The notes under the pieces are model-generated. The model did no database searches. It had not been told where the DNA came from and saw nothing but the letters and a program-made list of their open reading frames with translations. Source: Bostrychus sinensis (lineage: Eukaryota; Chordata; Actinopteri; Gobiiformes; Eleotridae). Taken from it: 64,000 bases of DNA. Below are positions 36,801 through 43,834 of the stretch, piece by piece. The stretch spans positions 1,166,501-1,230,500 of the forward strand of contig CM036246.1 in NCBI GenBank assembly GCA_020698575.1. The letters are read 5' to 3'. The number at the start of each line of letters is the position of its first letter. Within the stretch, counting starts at the first letter, position 1. The translations under genes and the position numbers were made by a program.

Positions 36801-39800
36801 CATGCTCAGTGTTCCGAGCTGGACCTCAATATCATCATCATCTGGAAGGTAAGGCTTTGAACAATCACTGAGAGCCTATTTTCAGGAAAATAAGAGTTGA
36901 TGGAGGTACACAGTATTTTTTATAATTGGAAGGATATTTAGAAAAATGCTAAAATCAAATGCTTTTCTGAAAAGGTATGTTTCCAGCTGTTTCTTAAAGG
37001 TTCTAAGACATTTGACCTGTCTGAGGTCAGGGGTTAGGGAGTTCCAAGAGGAGGGAGCCTGTACTGAGGGGCCCAGACCCCTGCAGGATTAAGATTCCGT
37101 CACAATCAAAAAGAAGGTTAAAAAGTTTTGGATGAGTGACAAAATATTTTCAACTTTGCAAACCACACTCAGATTAATTATTTTAAAACTCTTTTAATTA
37201 CATTTGATGAAAAGCCAAAAAAAAAGAAGAAAAAATAACTGTATATTTGTCTAGAATTGAAGGAGCCACAGGTGGAGATACTGAAGCCTCTGTCCATACT
37301 CTCCACGACTTTATTGTGCTTTACTTTGGACTCTTTTGTCCCTCCAGAATTCTGTGATATTGAAATCACAACTATTAACACAAAATCAAGCAAATCCTGC
37401 ACAACCACAATTTCCACTGCAACCACTTATTGTGCTGCTGCACCAAAAGGAGTGCTCCTGTGCCCCCCTCTCCTCTCTCACAGACAGAGATGTGTTGATT
37501 TGGCCTGGCTTCAGAGTGATCACATTTATGTAGGCATTATGGATGTCACTCGCACACAGCAGCCTTTCTGATATGCTCCTTTTATACCCACACTTCTTAG
37601 AGTGTTGAAGTTATAGTAAAACTTTTTTTTCACATTTTCTTGCCTTGTCCCAACTTTTCGAGATGCGTTGCTGCCATCAGATTATAAATGACCTATTATT
37701 TTTAGTGAAATGATAAAATCTCTGTTTCAGGAGGAGAGATAGTGAATATATGGGTACAGAGGAGGGAGAGTGAATATATGTGTCGAAGGATGAGGCTGAG
37801 GTTAGAGCTGGAGGCCTAGAGGAAGGCTGAGGAGGAGGTTTATGGATGTTGTAAAAGAGGACATGAAGTTAGTTGGTGGAGAGAAGAGGGTCAGATGGAG
37901 GCAGATTTGCAGTGTTGGACCGTCAATCTGAGCTTTCAGTAGATCAGGCACTGACTACACAGGTCTACAGCAAAATGCTTCCGGAACAAAAGTAGGGAAA
38001 TTTTTCTTGGATTATGTCACTAATAAAGAAAAAGTAAGTCAGAAGTGCAGATTGGCTATAGTTTCCAAGAAACAGCATTGGGTCAAAATAGGAAATTTAT
38101 GCAAAATAAGGCAAAAACGGTAGTTTATCAGACATCTACAAGCAACCAGTTCTATCTGAAAGCCTGTCTGCACATTCCAATACATTCATTTTAATATGGC
38201 TAGAGTTTTGACATAAAATGTTTGTTTTTATTTGCAGAAATCTCTCTCTTGGAAGTGGACAAAATGCATGCATGTAGAGAAATTAAATATTTTCAAAATA
38301 TAAATATTATTTTTAAGCAAAAATGCCTAAATCTATTGTATAAACAGATGCGATTTTGATGTGAAACAATATCATTAAATTTCTTGAATACATTAGCTAA
38401 CCAGCACAGTTATCAATTGATTTTCAGTTCATCTTATCAAAATAAATGAGATTTAGCCACTTTTATCTTGAAAGCAGATCGAGTCCAAAAATTTGTAGAC
38501 CAGTGTTATTGCAGATGACAATGAGTTTTGAACAGGTCTGAGGCTTGTGGCCTCAGAGCACTCTGCTCGCTCACTACTCAACTGAGTCGTGGTGTTCTCA
38601 AAGTCTGTACGCTCTGTGTTTGCAGGCCTTTGTGGTTGAGGATAACAAGCAGCTGATCCTGGAGGGCCAGCTCCATGTGGCCCTTCAAAACGTGGGCCAG
38701 AAATCCACAGAACCACTCAATGTAGGCACCCTCCCTCTCCACTCATGCACTGTCATCTGTCAACAGTCAAACAAATACTGCTGTCTGATGGTCCAAGCCA
38801 CTGATACTCATGTGTGACTCTAGCTAGCTTTAGTAACTATCTATTTGCATTTAAAAGTGATATATATTTTTATATTTCATAAGAATTACCCACATGTCCC
38901 AAGATATGATGTAAACATGTTAGAACCAAATATTAGTTGTACTGATAACAATGGTATCGCTGATTTATTCACAAGTAAAAAAATAGTTTACATATTGCCC
39001 AAGTTGTTTATATTTACATTTTTTCTACACCCTGCATTGCCAAATGTCCAATCAGAAAAACAGAAAGACTGGCAACCCACAGAACATCATTTTATTTGAT
39101 TTAGACTTTTGAAACCAGTACAAGCGCCTGCTGCTTCCAGTACCATTAAACTTCCATCATATTTAGATTATAACTGAAACCATAACTCAAAGAACATTTC
39201 TCTCCAGGGTTCTTTTTTTCTGGAGTCATGTGGCACATTCATTTAAAACACTAATAAAGCTGTTATCTCATTGCTACATTTGAGAGGAGATCAGACATAA
39301 TACTCAAAATCCATTTTACTGTCACGTGTAGAGTTTTCTTCATCATGGGGCAACTTCCAAACTTGACTTATCATTTGTTAAACCCTCTTCACAAACAAGA
39401 CGTCCTGCAGGCGAGTCATTGTGCTGTGTCTGTGTTCCAGCGTGACGCTCCGGACATGGTGCTGTTGAAGTTCCGGTCGGAGCCGCCCCCTCCCTCTGCT
39501 GCTCCAAACCCAGACTTATCTGAGCTGATTAGGACCAACCTGAGCTACCCCCAGAGCTACAGCCACGCCTTCACCTCCAGCAGGTCTGACCACACCCCCT
39601 CGTGTGTATCCTATACCGGGAGGGCACTCTAACCCTGTCTGTGTTCTGCAGTATGTGCGTGGTGCCCGTGTGTCTGACTCTCACCAACTGCTCCCTGACT
39701 CCAGCCCAGGTCCTGGTGGAGCTGCAGCACAGAGCTACTTGGTATGGGCCTCCTTCTTTCTCTTTTTTCAAGGGTTCTTAAAATAATGTTGGAAACAAAG

Positions 39801-42800
39801 CTAGGAAAGGCTGCATCCTGCTCTACATCCCCAAAGAAATGAATCCTTTAGTTGAGGCTAAATAATCTCTGTGTGGAGTGTGCATGTCCTCTCATGTTAC
39901 TGTGAGTTCTCTCCTCGACACATGCATGTACAGCTCTACTGGAGGATGGCCCCTACTGATTGAATATAATAGTGAATGCTTTTCTTTTATCTCTGCGACT
40001 AACCGGCCTTTGTCCTGGGTGTATCTCACCTAAGGCCTATAGTTGCTGGCATAGGCTCCTGTCTACTGTGACCCCTAACAGCAAAGGGCAGAAGATGAAT
40101 AAATAAATGAATATCTAACCCTTGTCCAGCCCTTTAAAAAACTTAACCTCAGAGCCTTTAGTACCAAAAGTGTTATTAAAATTTGTTATTTTAGATTTTT
40201 TCCACTTTGAATGATTCAATTCTTTGGATCAACTTCAATTTATATAAAATATATTTAAATATTTTTAACCTCATGGACCTCCTCCACAGCAGGGTTGCCA
40301 AGTCCCAGAAATGGGGGGAAAAAAATGCAGGACGTCTGGACTGATGTTTTATGTTCCTTTTATAATAACACAGTTGAAATATTGTGAGAAAGGCGTCGTG
40401 CGCCGCCGCAGTAACGTGTGTGCGTCAGATCGCCTTTATTTACTGGTATTATTTCAGCTGAGAGCTGTTTTTGATCGTATCTCCGCGAGTAAGAAATCGA
40501 TTGTCATCAAACAAAAAGTGACTTAAAGCGTGGCAAGTTTAAAACACATCTGTGGAGTCAAATCTCTCCCCAGTGTCACTAATTTGCAGTGTTGGGTTAG
40601 TTACTCAAAAAAGTAACTAGTTACAGATTACTAGTTACTCTTTTGAAAAGTAATATATTACTTTACTTGGTTACTGACTCGTGAAAATAACTTAGTTACT
40701 TTCCTTTTGGATTATTTCCTAACAGGAAGCCCAAATGAACCCAATTCTTAATAGAAGAAGCCTATAGCCTCACCGTTGCCCTGACCCGCACTGTTATTTT
40801 ATACAGGCGTTCAAGTTTTTTTAGCTGCATTCATTTCAGCAGCAGGGCAGCCTGACACAGTAAATACTGCCCTTTAGGTTCACCTGCCTCTGCTCCTGTG
40901 CAGCGTTCAAGTCCTGTGGACACAGTTTTATTTCACTACACTGAAGCTAAAACGCACTTGTTGTTAGCGCCAAAGCGGTGCAGGTCTCTTCTTTCCCCGC
41001 TGTCCCCGCTGACAACAGCAGCTGCATGCGCCCCGACGCGCGCGGACAGGACGAGTGGCCGCTGCGCGCATAAAGAGGAGCAGAGAAGGGAACGGATGAA
41101 AATAAAGTAGAAAACGTATCAGCGCTATTCGTTTAATGCATTTTCATTCCGTGTCCTTCCGGTAAACTGCAGGTAAATGAAACTGACTGTAGTGACTGTA
41201 ACGCAAGTAACTAATTGGGTATTTTGTTAGTAACTGTAATATTACTTACTGGGGGGCTCAAAAGTAACGCGTTACCCCCTGCGTTACTGACAATTGTAAT
41301 CTCGTTACTTTGTAACGCGTTACTCCCAACGCTGCTAATTTGTAGGTACATACTGTCATTGATCAGGCTCATTATGCCTTATTGTGCGCTGACACACGGG
41401 ACAGTAGAAGCGCAGCCGTTAAAGGGGAGGGGGGCGGAGGAGACTGAACGGTAAATGCGGGGCTGAGTGGCGTGTTTAGGAAAAAGACCCACACCTGGCA
41501 ACAGCAGGACTGGGACGAGCGCGCGGGGGAGAGAGACAGCGAGGGCGTGGAGAGCACGGGCCGTGGGAGGAGGTACTCGGCACAGGTGCGGTAAAGTGGT
41601 CAAATACTACGTCACACTTGCCTATCTGGAACTATTGAGCAGAAATCCCACTGTTTGACCCTAGGAGGGCAGCACTCTGACGGTTTTCACTACAAAATGT
41701 GAATTTAGACCTTTTTTTACAAAACAGTCAAACATAAGACTATAAATAGTGAGATGTATCACTAAAGCCCTGTTTGTACAACTGATCAGCTCAAAAAAAA
41801 TGGTGTAGGGGTGAGTTACTCTTTAAATGTCATTTTGCTATGAACAACTATCAGAAAAAACACCTTTAACATACTAAGTGCTATGTAAAAATGTAAAATA
41901 ATATATTATGGTCTTGGACATGTCACTGATTGACAACAGTACTTATTTTGATGAATTCTTTTTTTTGAATGGGGTGATTTTTTTGTTTGCCTTTAGTACC
42001 AAAGGTGCTCACCCCCTTAAAAGTGCCATAGATATACACTGCTCAAAAAAATAAAGGGAACACTAAAATAACACATCCTAGATCTGAATGAATGAAATAT
42101 TCTTATTAAATACTTTTTTCTTTACATAGTTGAATGTGCTGACAACAAAATCACACAAACATTATCAATGGAAATCAAATTTATTAACCCATGGAGGTCT
42201 GGATTTGGAGTCACACTCAAAAGTAAAGTGAAAAAACACACTACAGGCTGATCCAACTTTGATGTAGAGCACAGGGCGCCAGTGGCGAATTTGCCAATCT
42301 TGATGTTCTCTGGCAAATGCCAAACGTCCTGCACGGTGTTGGGCTGTGAGCACAACCCCCACCTGTGGACGTCGGGCCCTCATACCACCCTCATGGAGTC
42401 TGTTTCTGACCGTTTGAGCAGACACATGCACATTTGTGGCCTGCTGGAGGTCATTTTGCAGGGCTCTGGCAGTGCTCCTTCTGTTCCTCCTTGCACAGAG
42501 GAGGAACAGTCCTGATGTACTGGCCTGTCTCCTGGTAGCGCCTCCATGCTCTGGACACTACGCTGACAGACACAGCAAACCTTCTTGCCACAGCTCACAT
42601 TGATGTGCCATCCTGGATGAGCTGCACTACCTGAGCCACTTGTGTGGGTTGTAGACTCCGTCTCATGCTACCACTAGAGTGAAAGCACCGCCAGCATTCA
42701 AAAGTGACCAAAACATCAGCCAGAAAGCATAGGAACTGAGAAGTAGGTCTGTGGTCACCTCCTGCAGAACCACTCCTTTATTGGAGGTGTCTTGCTAATT

Positions 42801-43365
42801 GCCTATAATTTCCACCTGTTGTCTGTTCCATTTACACAACAGCAGTGAAACTGATGTCAATCAGTGTTGCTTCCTAAGTGGACAGTTTGATTTCACAGAA
42901 GTGTGATTGACTTGGAGTTACATTGTGTTGTTTAAGTGTTCCCTTTATTTTTTTGAGCAGTGTATTATACCCACAGCCTTCCCCTCCACAGAGATCGAAC
43001 TGAAACTGTTATTATATTTATTAACGTCATGCATTCAGGCTCCAACAGCTCTAGCATTCTCTGTGTTCAGATCTGACTGTGACTGTACACAGACCCTACA
43101 GGACTTCTAACACTGTTCTGATGTGTGTTACAGCAGTGAGGGCGCTGAGCAGTGCACCCTGTTCTCCTGGGTGGGAAAGAGCCAGTACAGAGTGGCGCTG
43201 GGGCCAGAGCAGGTCATCTGTCTGCCACTCCGAGCCTGTTTCTTCAGTGCCGGAGTCTATGACCTGAGCAGCTGCAGGGTCCTGGTGAAGCCAGCTCAGA
43301 CAGACACCCCAGCAGAGAGTGTGCACAGTCACTGTCCGTCGCTCATCGTCATCAACAATGCCTGA
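7460..43365 (+). CDS. TRAPPC8: TRAPPC8, trafficking protein particle complex subunit 8 (29 coding exons)
   Basis: TRAPPC8 is the animal counterpart of yeast Trs85. It belongs to TRAPPIII, a membrane-tethering complex and Rab1 exchange factor acting in ER-to-Golgi traffic and autophagy. The joined exons encode 1396 aa, against about 1435 in human. Stretches closely match the human protein as I recall it: MAQCVQSVQEFVQDSFVP at the start, RIRQFIQEFTFRGLLPHIEK, YPPEAPELQIRKMADLCFLV, KYTFADLNLGNE, and IVINNA at the end. The ATG at 7460 has A at -3 and G at +4. All splice phases agree and all introns begin GT and end AG. Compared with human, the linker after exon 5 and the region around exons 18-19 are shorter, while exon 21 carries a proline-rich repeat. 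Introns hold many transposons, but no coding exon is broken. ATTAAA at 43709-43714 is a likely poly(A) signal. Confidence 0.97.
8564..8631. repeat. Short tandem repeat, 17-bp unit
   Basis: Four diverged copies of a unit close to CTGTGGCTTTATTACAT lie head to tail in TRAPPC8 intron 1. They follow a short imperfect AAT repeat near 8470-8510. Confidence 0.7.
8690..8970. mobile_element. Degraded copy of the 34349-35668 inverted-repeat element
   Basis: About 270 bp here line up with 34505-34800 of the better-preserved element: GTAAACCCAC, then TGAGACACGAGAGGCTCCA against TGAGGCACGTGACGCTCCA, then GACACAATGAAC in both. The left part and the terminal GGGTCTCAT motif are not recognisable. The similarity stops about 20 bp before the start of exon 2. 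Confidence 0.65.
9745..10155 (+). mobile_element. Tc1-like transposase fragment
   Basis: Two overlapping frames encode the middle of a Tc1-family DDE transposase, with the typical HMEKYLMPNLKYGGRFLMFW and WGCFSAKRPGYLVRIHHG. Upstream pieces in other frames contain LGIKQKVSTLI. The similarity ends at MGCGWT, just before the second catalytic aspartate should appear. No terminal inverted repeats are visible. It is inactive and truncated at both ends, within TRAPPC8 intron 2. Confidence 0.85.
10156..10385. repeat. Dispersed teleost repeat tail
   Basis: The block runs from TTCATTCATTTTCTGGGTCG through ATTCACTAGGGTCAATTTAG to AGAGAACCCACGG, a sequence I recognise as a very common fish interspersed repeat. 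A piece of the same kind appears at 30125-30205 (ACATGCATGTCTTTGGACAG). I cannot assign it to a named family with certainty. It directly follows the truncated Tc1 fragment. Confidence 0.6.
10656..11867 (+). other. TRAPPC8: U12-type (minor spliceosome) intron 3 of TRAPPC8
   Basis: The intron starts GTATCCTTTC, the consensus donor of GT-AG U12 introns. Near its end lies TTCCTTGAC (11846-11854), a perfect match to the U12 branch-site consensus TTCCTTRAC. The branch adenosine at 11853 is 14 bases before the last intron base, within the usual short distance. There is no long polypyrimidine tract, also as expected. The other TRAPPC8 introns look U2-type. The intron holds no recognised gene; 10850-11280 is GC-richer sequence of unknown origin. 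Confidence 0.88.
12092..12300 (+). mobile_element. Degraded tRNA-derived SINE
   Basis: The sequence GGGCAGCAGTAGCTCAGG followed by GGTTGGCGGTTTTAATCC resembles the A and B boxes of the better copies at 27783 and 15005. The tail then differs (CCTTGGGCAAGAAACTACAG onward), so it may be a different subfamily. It lies in TRAPPC8 intron 4. Confidence 0.55.
12687..12765 (+). repeat. TRAPPC8: Tandem duplication spanning the exon 5 donor site
   Basis: A stretch of about 36 bp that includes the exon 5 donor occurs twice: CTAGTAAGCACCATGCT then CTAATACATCTG, followed by CTGGTAAGCACCATTCT then AAATACATCTG. This leaves two donors, at 12697 and 12733. Use of the second would add 12 in-frame codons without a stop. 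Confidence 0.8.
13385..13478. repeat. Short GC-rich tandem repeat, about 23-bp unit
   Basis: Imperfect copies of CCCCACGYGGTGAGAGGCTG follow exon 7 of TRAPPC8 inside intron 7. The last copies are shortened. Confidence 0.65.
13745..14270. mobile_element. Second copy of the Harbinger-like element seen at 32537
   Basis: About 450 bp here are close to 32855-33300, including GATACAAGCCTGTGACAGAG, TATTAGCAGTTATTGCACTC and ACCACTAGAGAGAGCTAATG. At 14205-14230 the terminal motif GGTACGTTCACACCG reappears, so one end is close by, but the copy is rearranged and shorter. It lies in TRAPPC8 intron 8 and has no coding capacity. Confidence 0.75.
14340..14930 (-). mobile_element. L1-like LINE fragment, region between endonuclease and reverse transcriptase
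   Basis: The minus strand encodes the linker of a fish L1-type ORF2: DPPRWRFQHKWLQEEEFV near 14900, then LLRLKQTFYEQGDKAGKLLA and WQIKQLETK, ending NPKDINEPFRDYY at 14390. It matches the element family at 5450-6600 but a different segment of it. At its upstream end it abuts a SINE. Confidence 0.82.
15005..15252 (-). mobile_element. tRNA-derived SINE, minus orientation
   Basis: This is the reverse complement of the SINE at 27783-28032. It contains TTATATAGCGCTTTTCTACC at its tail end and GAGCTACTGCCGC at its head end. Internal promoter boxes are recognisable (head GCGGCAGTAGCTCAGTTGGT when read on the minus strand). Confidence 0.88.
15862..16440 (-). mobile_element. Degraded Tc1-like element
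   Basis: The minus strand encodes a trace of Tc1 transposase (ATRLKFAKKVLDVPQHYW) between 16074 and 15862. The right part, 16310-16435, has the subterminal repeat also seen in the element at 43835: TTAAGCAGACTGTGTTTCTC, GATCAGATCACATTTGATGACC and CCAAAGGGTGCACTTAC. The left inverted repeat and the catalytic core are missing. It lies in intron 8, upstream of exon 9. Confidence 0.8.
17590..18010. mobile_element. Possible hAT-type short element remnant
   Basis: The left part (TAACAATAGTTACTTTATCGATGTATG) and the right part (ATCATATCGCAACAATTATA, then GACATGTATCATATCG) have the repeated ATCGAT/ATATCG character of common fish hAT-type short elements. The ends are too worn to define. It lies in TRAPPC8 intron 12. 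Confidence 0.35.
18950..21590 (+). mobile_element. Rex3 (RTE-clade) LINE, rearranged and dead
   Basis: Three collinear blocks of a Rex3-type ORF lie in TRAPPC8 intron 13. 18985-19505 is endonuclease (LCLWVGDRSLTVVLAYGPNS, MLLGKFNTHVG, GAELSTDHHLVVS). 20000-20165 is the linker (WERLAEPPVWRVFNFHF). 20845-21560 is reverse transcriptase and C-terminus (SLDVVGLSWLTCLCNIAW, DWQTRVVVPLF, CFVDLEKAFDRVP, QLRLLGHLFRMPP). The WQT-VVV stretch is the site commonly used to recognise Rex3. The palm is deleted between the AFDRVP region and FADDVVLLASS. The tail ends in GGTGGATGGATGA, a usual Rex3 3' end. Stops and insertions make it inactive. Confidence 0.88.
21681..43365 (+). CDS. TRAPPC8: TRAPPC8 exon map, exons 14-29
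   Basis: Coding exons: 21681-21783, 24542-24736, 24824-24960, 25048-25113, 27375-27465, 27542-27687, 33872-34290, 35691-35922, 35995-36091, 36358-36426, 36505-36554, 36726-36848, 38626-38721, 39441-39583, 39652-39741, 43134-43365. Exon 16 is placed with donor GTACTA at 24961, which restores phase 0. Exon 20 (419 bp) encodes the conserved ENCSAYKTV and LWLRGPDKEGVHEINFLFYY. Exon 21 begins at TTTAG/TCACAG; a second in-frame AG lies 6 bases downstream. Exon 29 begins at a CAGCAG tandem acceptor. Exons 16, 22 and 23 are the most divergent from human and the least certain. Confidence 0.92.
21838..23345. repeat. Two diverged copies of an AT-rich repeat flanking a hAT-like element
   Basis: 21855-22010 and 23190-23335 share a diverged sequence: CCATTAAACATTAAACAATT with TGGATTTTAAACC in the first, ACCAAACATTAAATAATTT with AGATTTTAACCC in the second. 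Both go on to AAAATGTATTA and a Ccaa/Ccat-AT-rich end. The element at 22243-23148 lies between them. The copies differ too much to be a recent duplication. Confidence 0.55.
22243..23148. mobile_element. hAT-like non-autonomous element
   Basis: The left end reads TTAGGGCTGTAAATGTTAAC with CGCATGCGATTAAT inside it. The right end reads CGATTAATCACAGCTC, then AATCGATTGACAGCACT, giving imperfect inverted ends (AGGGCTGTAA and AGTGCTGTCAA). The flanks AATCATCA and AATCATTA match at 7 of 8 bases, as an old 8-bp hAT target duplication would. The interior (about 22330-22900) has no transposase. It lies in TRAPPC8 intron 14. Confidence 0.55.
24344..24436. repeat. 52-bp tandem duplication
   Basis: TATTAAATGCTCTTTTAAAA is repeated 52 bp downstream as TATTAAATGCACTTTTAAAA. 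The second copy is incomplete at its right end. It lies in intron 14, about 100 bp before exon 15. Confidence 0.75.
25130..26263 (-). mobile_element. Penelope-like retroelement fragment
   Basis: The minus strand encodes reverse transcriptase pieces typical of Penelope-like elements: PTFYGLPKIYEQNIPFHPII with SIGSVTYNAAK at about 26030, then LWHRYVDGTRVVLQKE, FTQIGLNNNCLPFLDC and the family hallmark VYRKPTHTDQSLLF with HNPLIHKLGVI at 25693-25130. The catalytic YVDD reads YVDG, so it could not copy DNA. Several frameshifts are present. No GIY-YIG endonuclease is visible: the element ends near 25130, within about 20 bp of the TRAPPC8 exon 17 donor. It lies in intron 17, antisense to the gene. 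Confidence 0.87.
26264..27287. mobile_element. Possible DNA transposon remnant with inverted ends
   Basis: The left end CAGTGACGGCTGGT and the right end ACCAGTCGTCCCT are imperfect inverted repeats of a type common in fish. The left end interrupts the Penelope-like coding sequence at 26263. The interior of about 1 kb has no recognisable transposase. Target duplications were not convincing. Confidence 0.4.
27783..28032 (+). mobile_element. tRNA-derived SINE
   Basis: The head GGCGGCAGTAGCTCAGTTGG (A box) and GGTTGGTGGTTCAAACCCC (B box) form an RNA polymerase III promoter derived from a tRNA. The body follows (GTGTCCTTGGGCAAGACACT) and the tail GAAAAGCGCTATATAAATG, which resembles a LINE 3' end. 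It is well preserved and about 250 bp long. It lies in TRAPPC8 intron 19. The copy at 15005 is in the opposite orientation. Confidence 0.92.
28095..28745. mobile_element. Possible inverted-repeat element
   Basis: CTCCAATTCACACCGAGTTG at about 28095 is mirrored by CACTGTGAATTGGGCAT at about 28724, with further similarity just inside (GATTGCGTGTGCGACC against CGTACATGAGATGTAACGGA). About 650 bp lie between. No transposase or clear target duplication was found. Confidence 0.35.
30436..30470. repeat. Perfect 12-bp inverted repeat (hairpin)
   Basis: GAGAATGTCCAG (30436-30447) and CTGGACATTCTC (30459-30470) are perfect reverse complements around an 11-base loop. There is no T run or other sign of a specific role. 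Confidence 0.8.
30620..30885 (+). mobile_element. LINE/SINE 3' tail repeat
   Basis: The sequence GAGTTTTTCCTTACCAAGAAG, then GTGAAGCCCTTTGAGGCGAC and GGGCTATACAAATAAAACTG, ending in GAATTGAATTGG, is a 3' tail seen widely in fish retroelements. A shorter related tail is at 49735-49855. No coding part is attached. Confidence 0.75.
32537..33469. mobile_element. Harbinger-like non-autonomous element (933 bp)
   Basis: The left end TGGTACGTTCACACCGAACA and the right end, read inverted, TGGTACGTTTATATGAAACG form terminal inverted repeats. Both sides are flanked by TTA (32534-32536 and 33470-33472), the 3-bp target typical of PIF/Harbinger. The interior has subterminal CG-rich repeats built on GCGAAT/GAATGA and no transposase. 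A related copy is at 13745-14270. It lies in TRAPPC8 intron 19, about 400 bp before exon 20. Confidence 0.8.
34349..35668. mobile_element. 1.3-kb inverted-repeat element filling intron 20
   Basis: The left end GGGGTCTCATCTATAAA is perfectly mirrored by TTTATAGATGAGACCCC at the right end. Related subterminal motifs follow (GTTGCGTACG at the left, GGGCGTACGC at the right). No transposase frame is present. No clear target duplication is visible (left flank TGTCCT, right flank TGATCA). It covers most of intron 20 (34291-35690) and ends 22 bases before exon 21. The superfamily is unknown to me. A degraded copy lies at 8690-8970. Confidence 0.8.
35765..35883 (+). repeat. TRAPPC8: Coding tandem repeat in TRAPPC8 exon 21
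   Basis: A 30-bp unit (CAGCCTGCACCTCTCCACTC plus TGAGCCCCCC) occurs about twice in full and then in shortened 15-bp form. It encodes QPAPLHSEPP twice, then QPAPLQPAPLQPVP. It lies in a linker between HRVLRHTVFICTSRSL and VFVDVENIN, where the human protein as I recall it has an unrelated linker. All units keep the frame. Confidence 0.88.
36141..36249. repeat. Intronic tandem repeat, about 36-bp unit
   Basis: Three imperfect units follow the pattern TATGTTACTGCAGTGACCAG then GTTAGCT. The third has a GGGACCTGGTTAGCTCACAG variant. They lie in TRAPPC8 intron 22. Confidence 0.65.
37725..37915 (+). mobile_element. 3' end of an RTE-like LINE
   Basis: In broken frames the sequence encodes RRDSEYMG, then FMDVVKEDMKLVG and RVRWRQ, the C-terminal end common to a large fish LINE family in which these segments follow one another. 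Short duplications (GTGAATATATG twice) and stops break it. It lies in TRAPPC8 intron 25. Confidence 0.6.
40293..41501. mobile_element. Older inverted-repeat element split by a hAT insertion
   Basis: The outer ends are GGTTGCCAAG (40293) and, read inverted, TTGCCAGGTG (41501), flanked on each side by CAGCAG. Without the inner hAT element it would be about 450 bp. 40320-40580 plus 41343-41400 are clearly similar to one continuous stretch at 57230-57540. It has no coding capacity and lies in TRAPPC8 intron 28. Confidence 0.65.
40587..41334. mobile_element. hAT non-autonomous element with perfect 8-bp target duplication
   Basis: The ends are CAGTGTTGGGTTAGTTAC and, inverted, CAGCGTTGGGAGTAACGCG, imperfect inverted repeats of a common fish hAT group with TAACTAGTTAC-type subterminal repeats. 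The flanks are CTAATTTG at 40579-40586 and CTAATTTG at 41335-41342, a perfect 8-bp duplication. The interior (748 bp in all) has no transposase. Part of this family (about 40928-41010) is found again at 61375-61455. Confidence 0.93.
42037..42962 (-). mobile_element. Internally deleted Tc1/mariner element
   Basis: Perfect 28-bp inverted ends begin CACTGCTCAAAAAAATAAAG at both termini, flanked by TA (42035-42036 and 42963-42964). The minus strand keeps part of a Tc1-type transposase N-terminal domain (SAQTVRNRLHEGGMRARRPQ, then AGRLAFAREHQDWQIRHWRP). The catalytic domain is deleted. Such copies can move only if a full-length relative supplies transposase. The perfect ends suggest a fairly recent insertion. 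It lies in TRAPPC8 intron 28, 170 bp before exon 29. Confidence 0.92.
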
Positions 43366-43720
43366 GTCTGGCAGATCACATGACCAACACAGCCACTTCC
43401 AGAGTGCACAGGAACTACACAACTTGCATAAATGTCCTATTCAGATGTGATGGTACAGCCAGAGAGGACCTGCAGCTCTCACTCAGCTCTGGACACCTTG
43501 ATCAGCTGTGTCCTGTGTGGCAGATTGGACATGCTGCATTCATCTGTAATAGTTTTGTGATTGTAGAAGTGCTCTAATCCAGCTCCGTGTCAGGATCGGG
43601 CGATGTTTGTTTTTTTCTGTATTATTTTGCATATTGCACTTCTTTTCTTTGCTTGTGTATAATTTATAATATGGGATCAACATTAGTTCTTAATGTGAGT
43701 CTGGTAACATTAAACTGGAG
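43366..43720 (+). other. TRAPPC8: TRAPPC8 3' untranslated region
   Basis: After the TGA at 43363-43365 the sequence runs about 350 bp to ATTAAA at 43709-43714, followed by GT/T-rich sequence. This is a likely cleavage and polyadenylation site. The exact end is inferred. Confidence 0.55.
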
Positions 43721-43834
43721 TCTTGCTCAACGCTGATATGAATTTATTAAACAGTGAACTGAAGTTTCTGACTCAAGGCACATGAACATAATTCAGAGAA
43801 CAACATGGCTCACACCATTTCATTCTGTCATATA

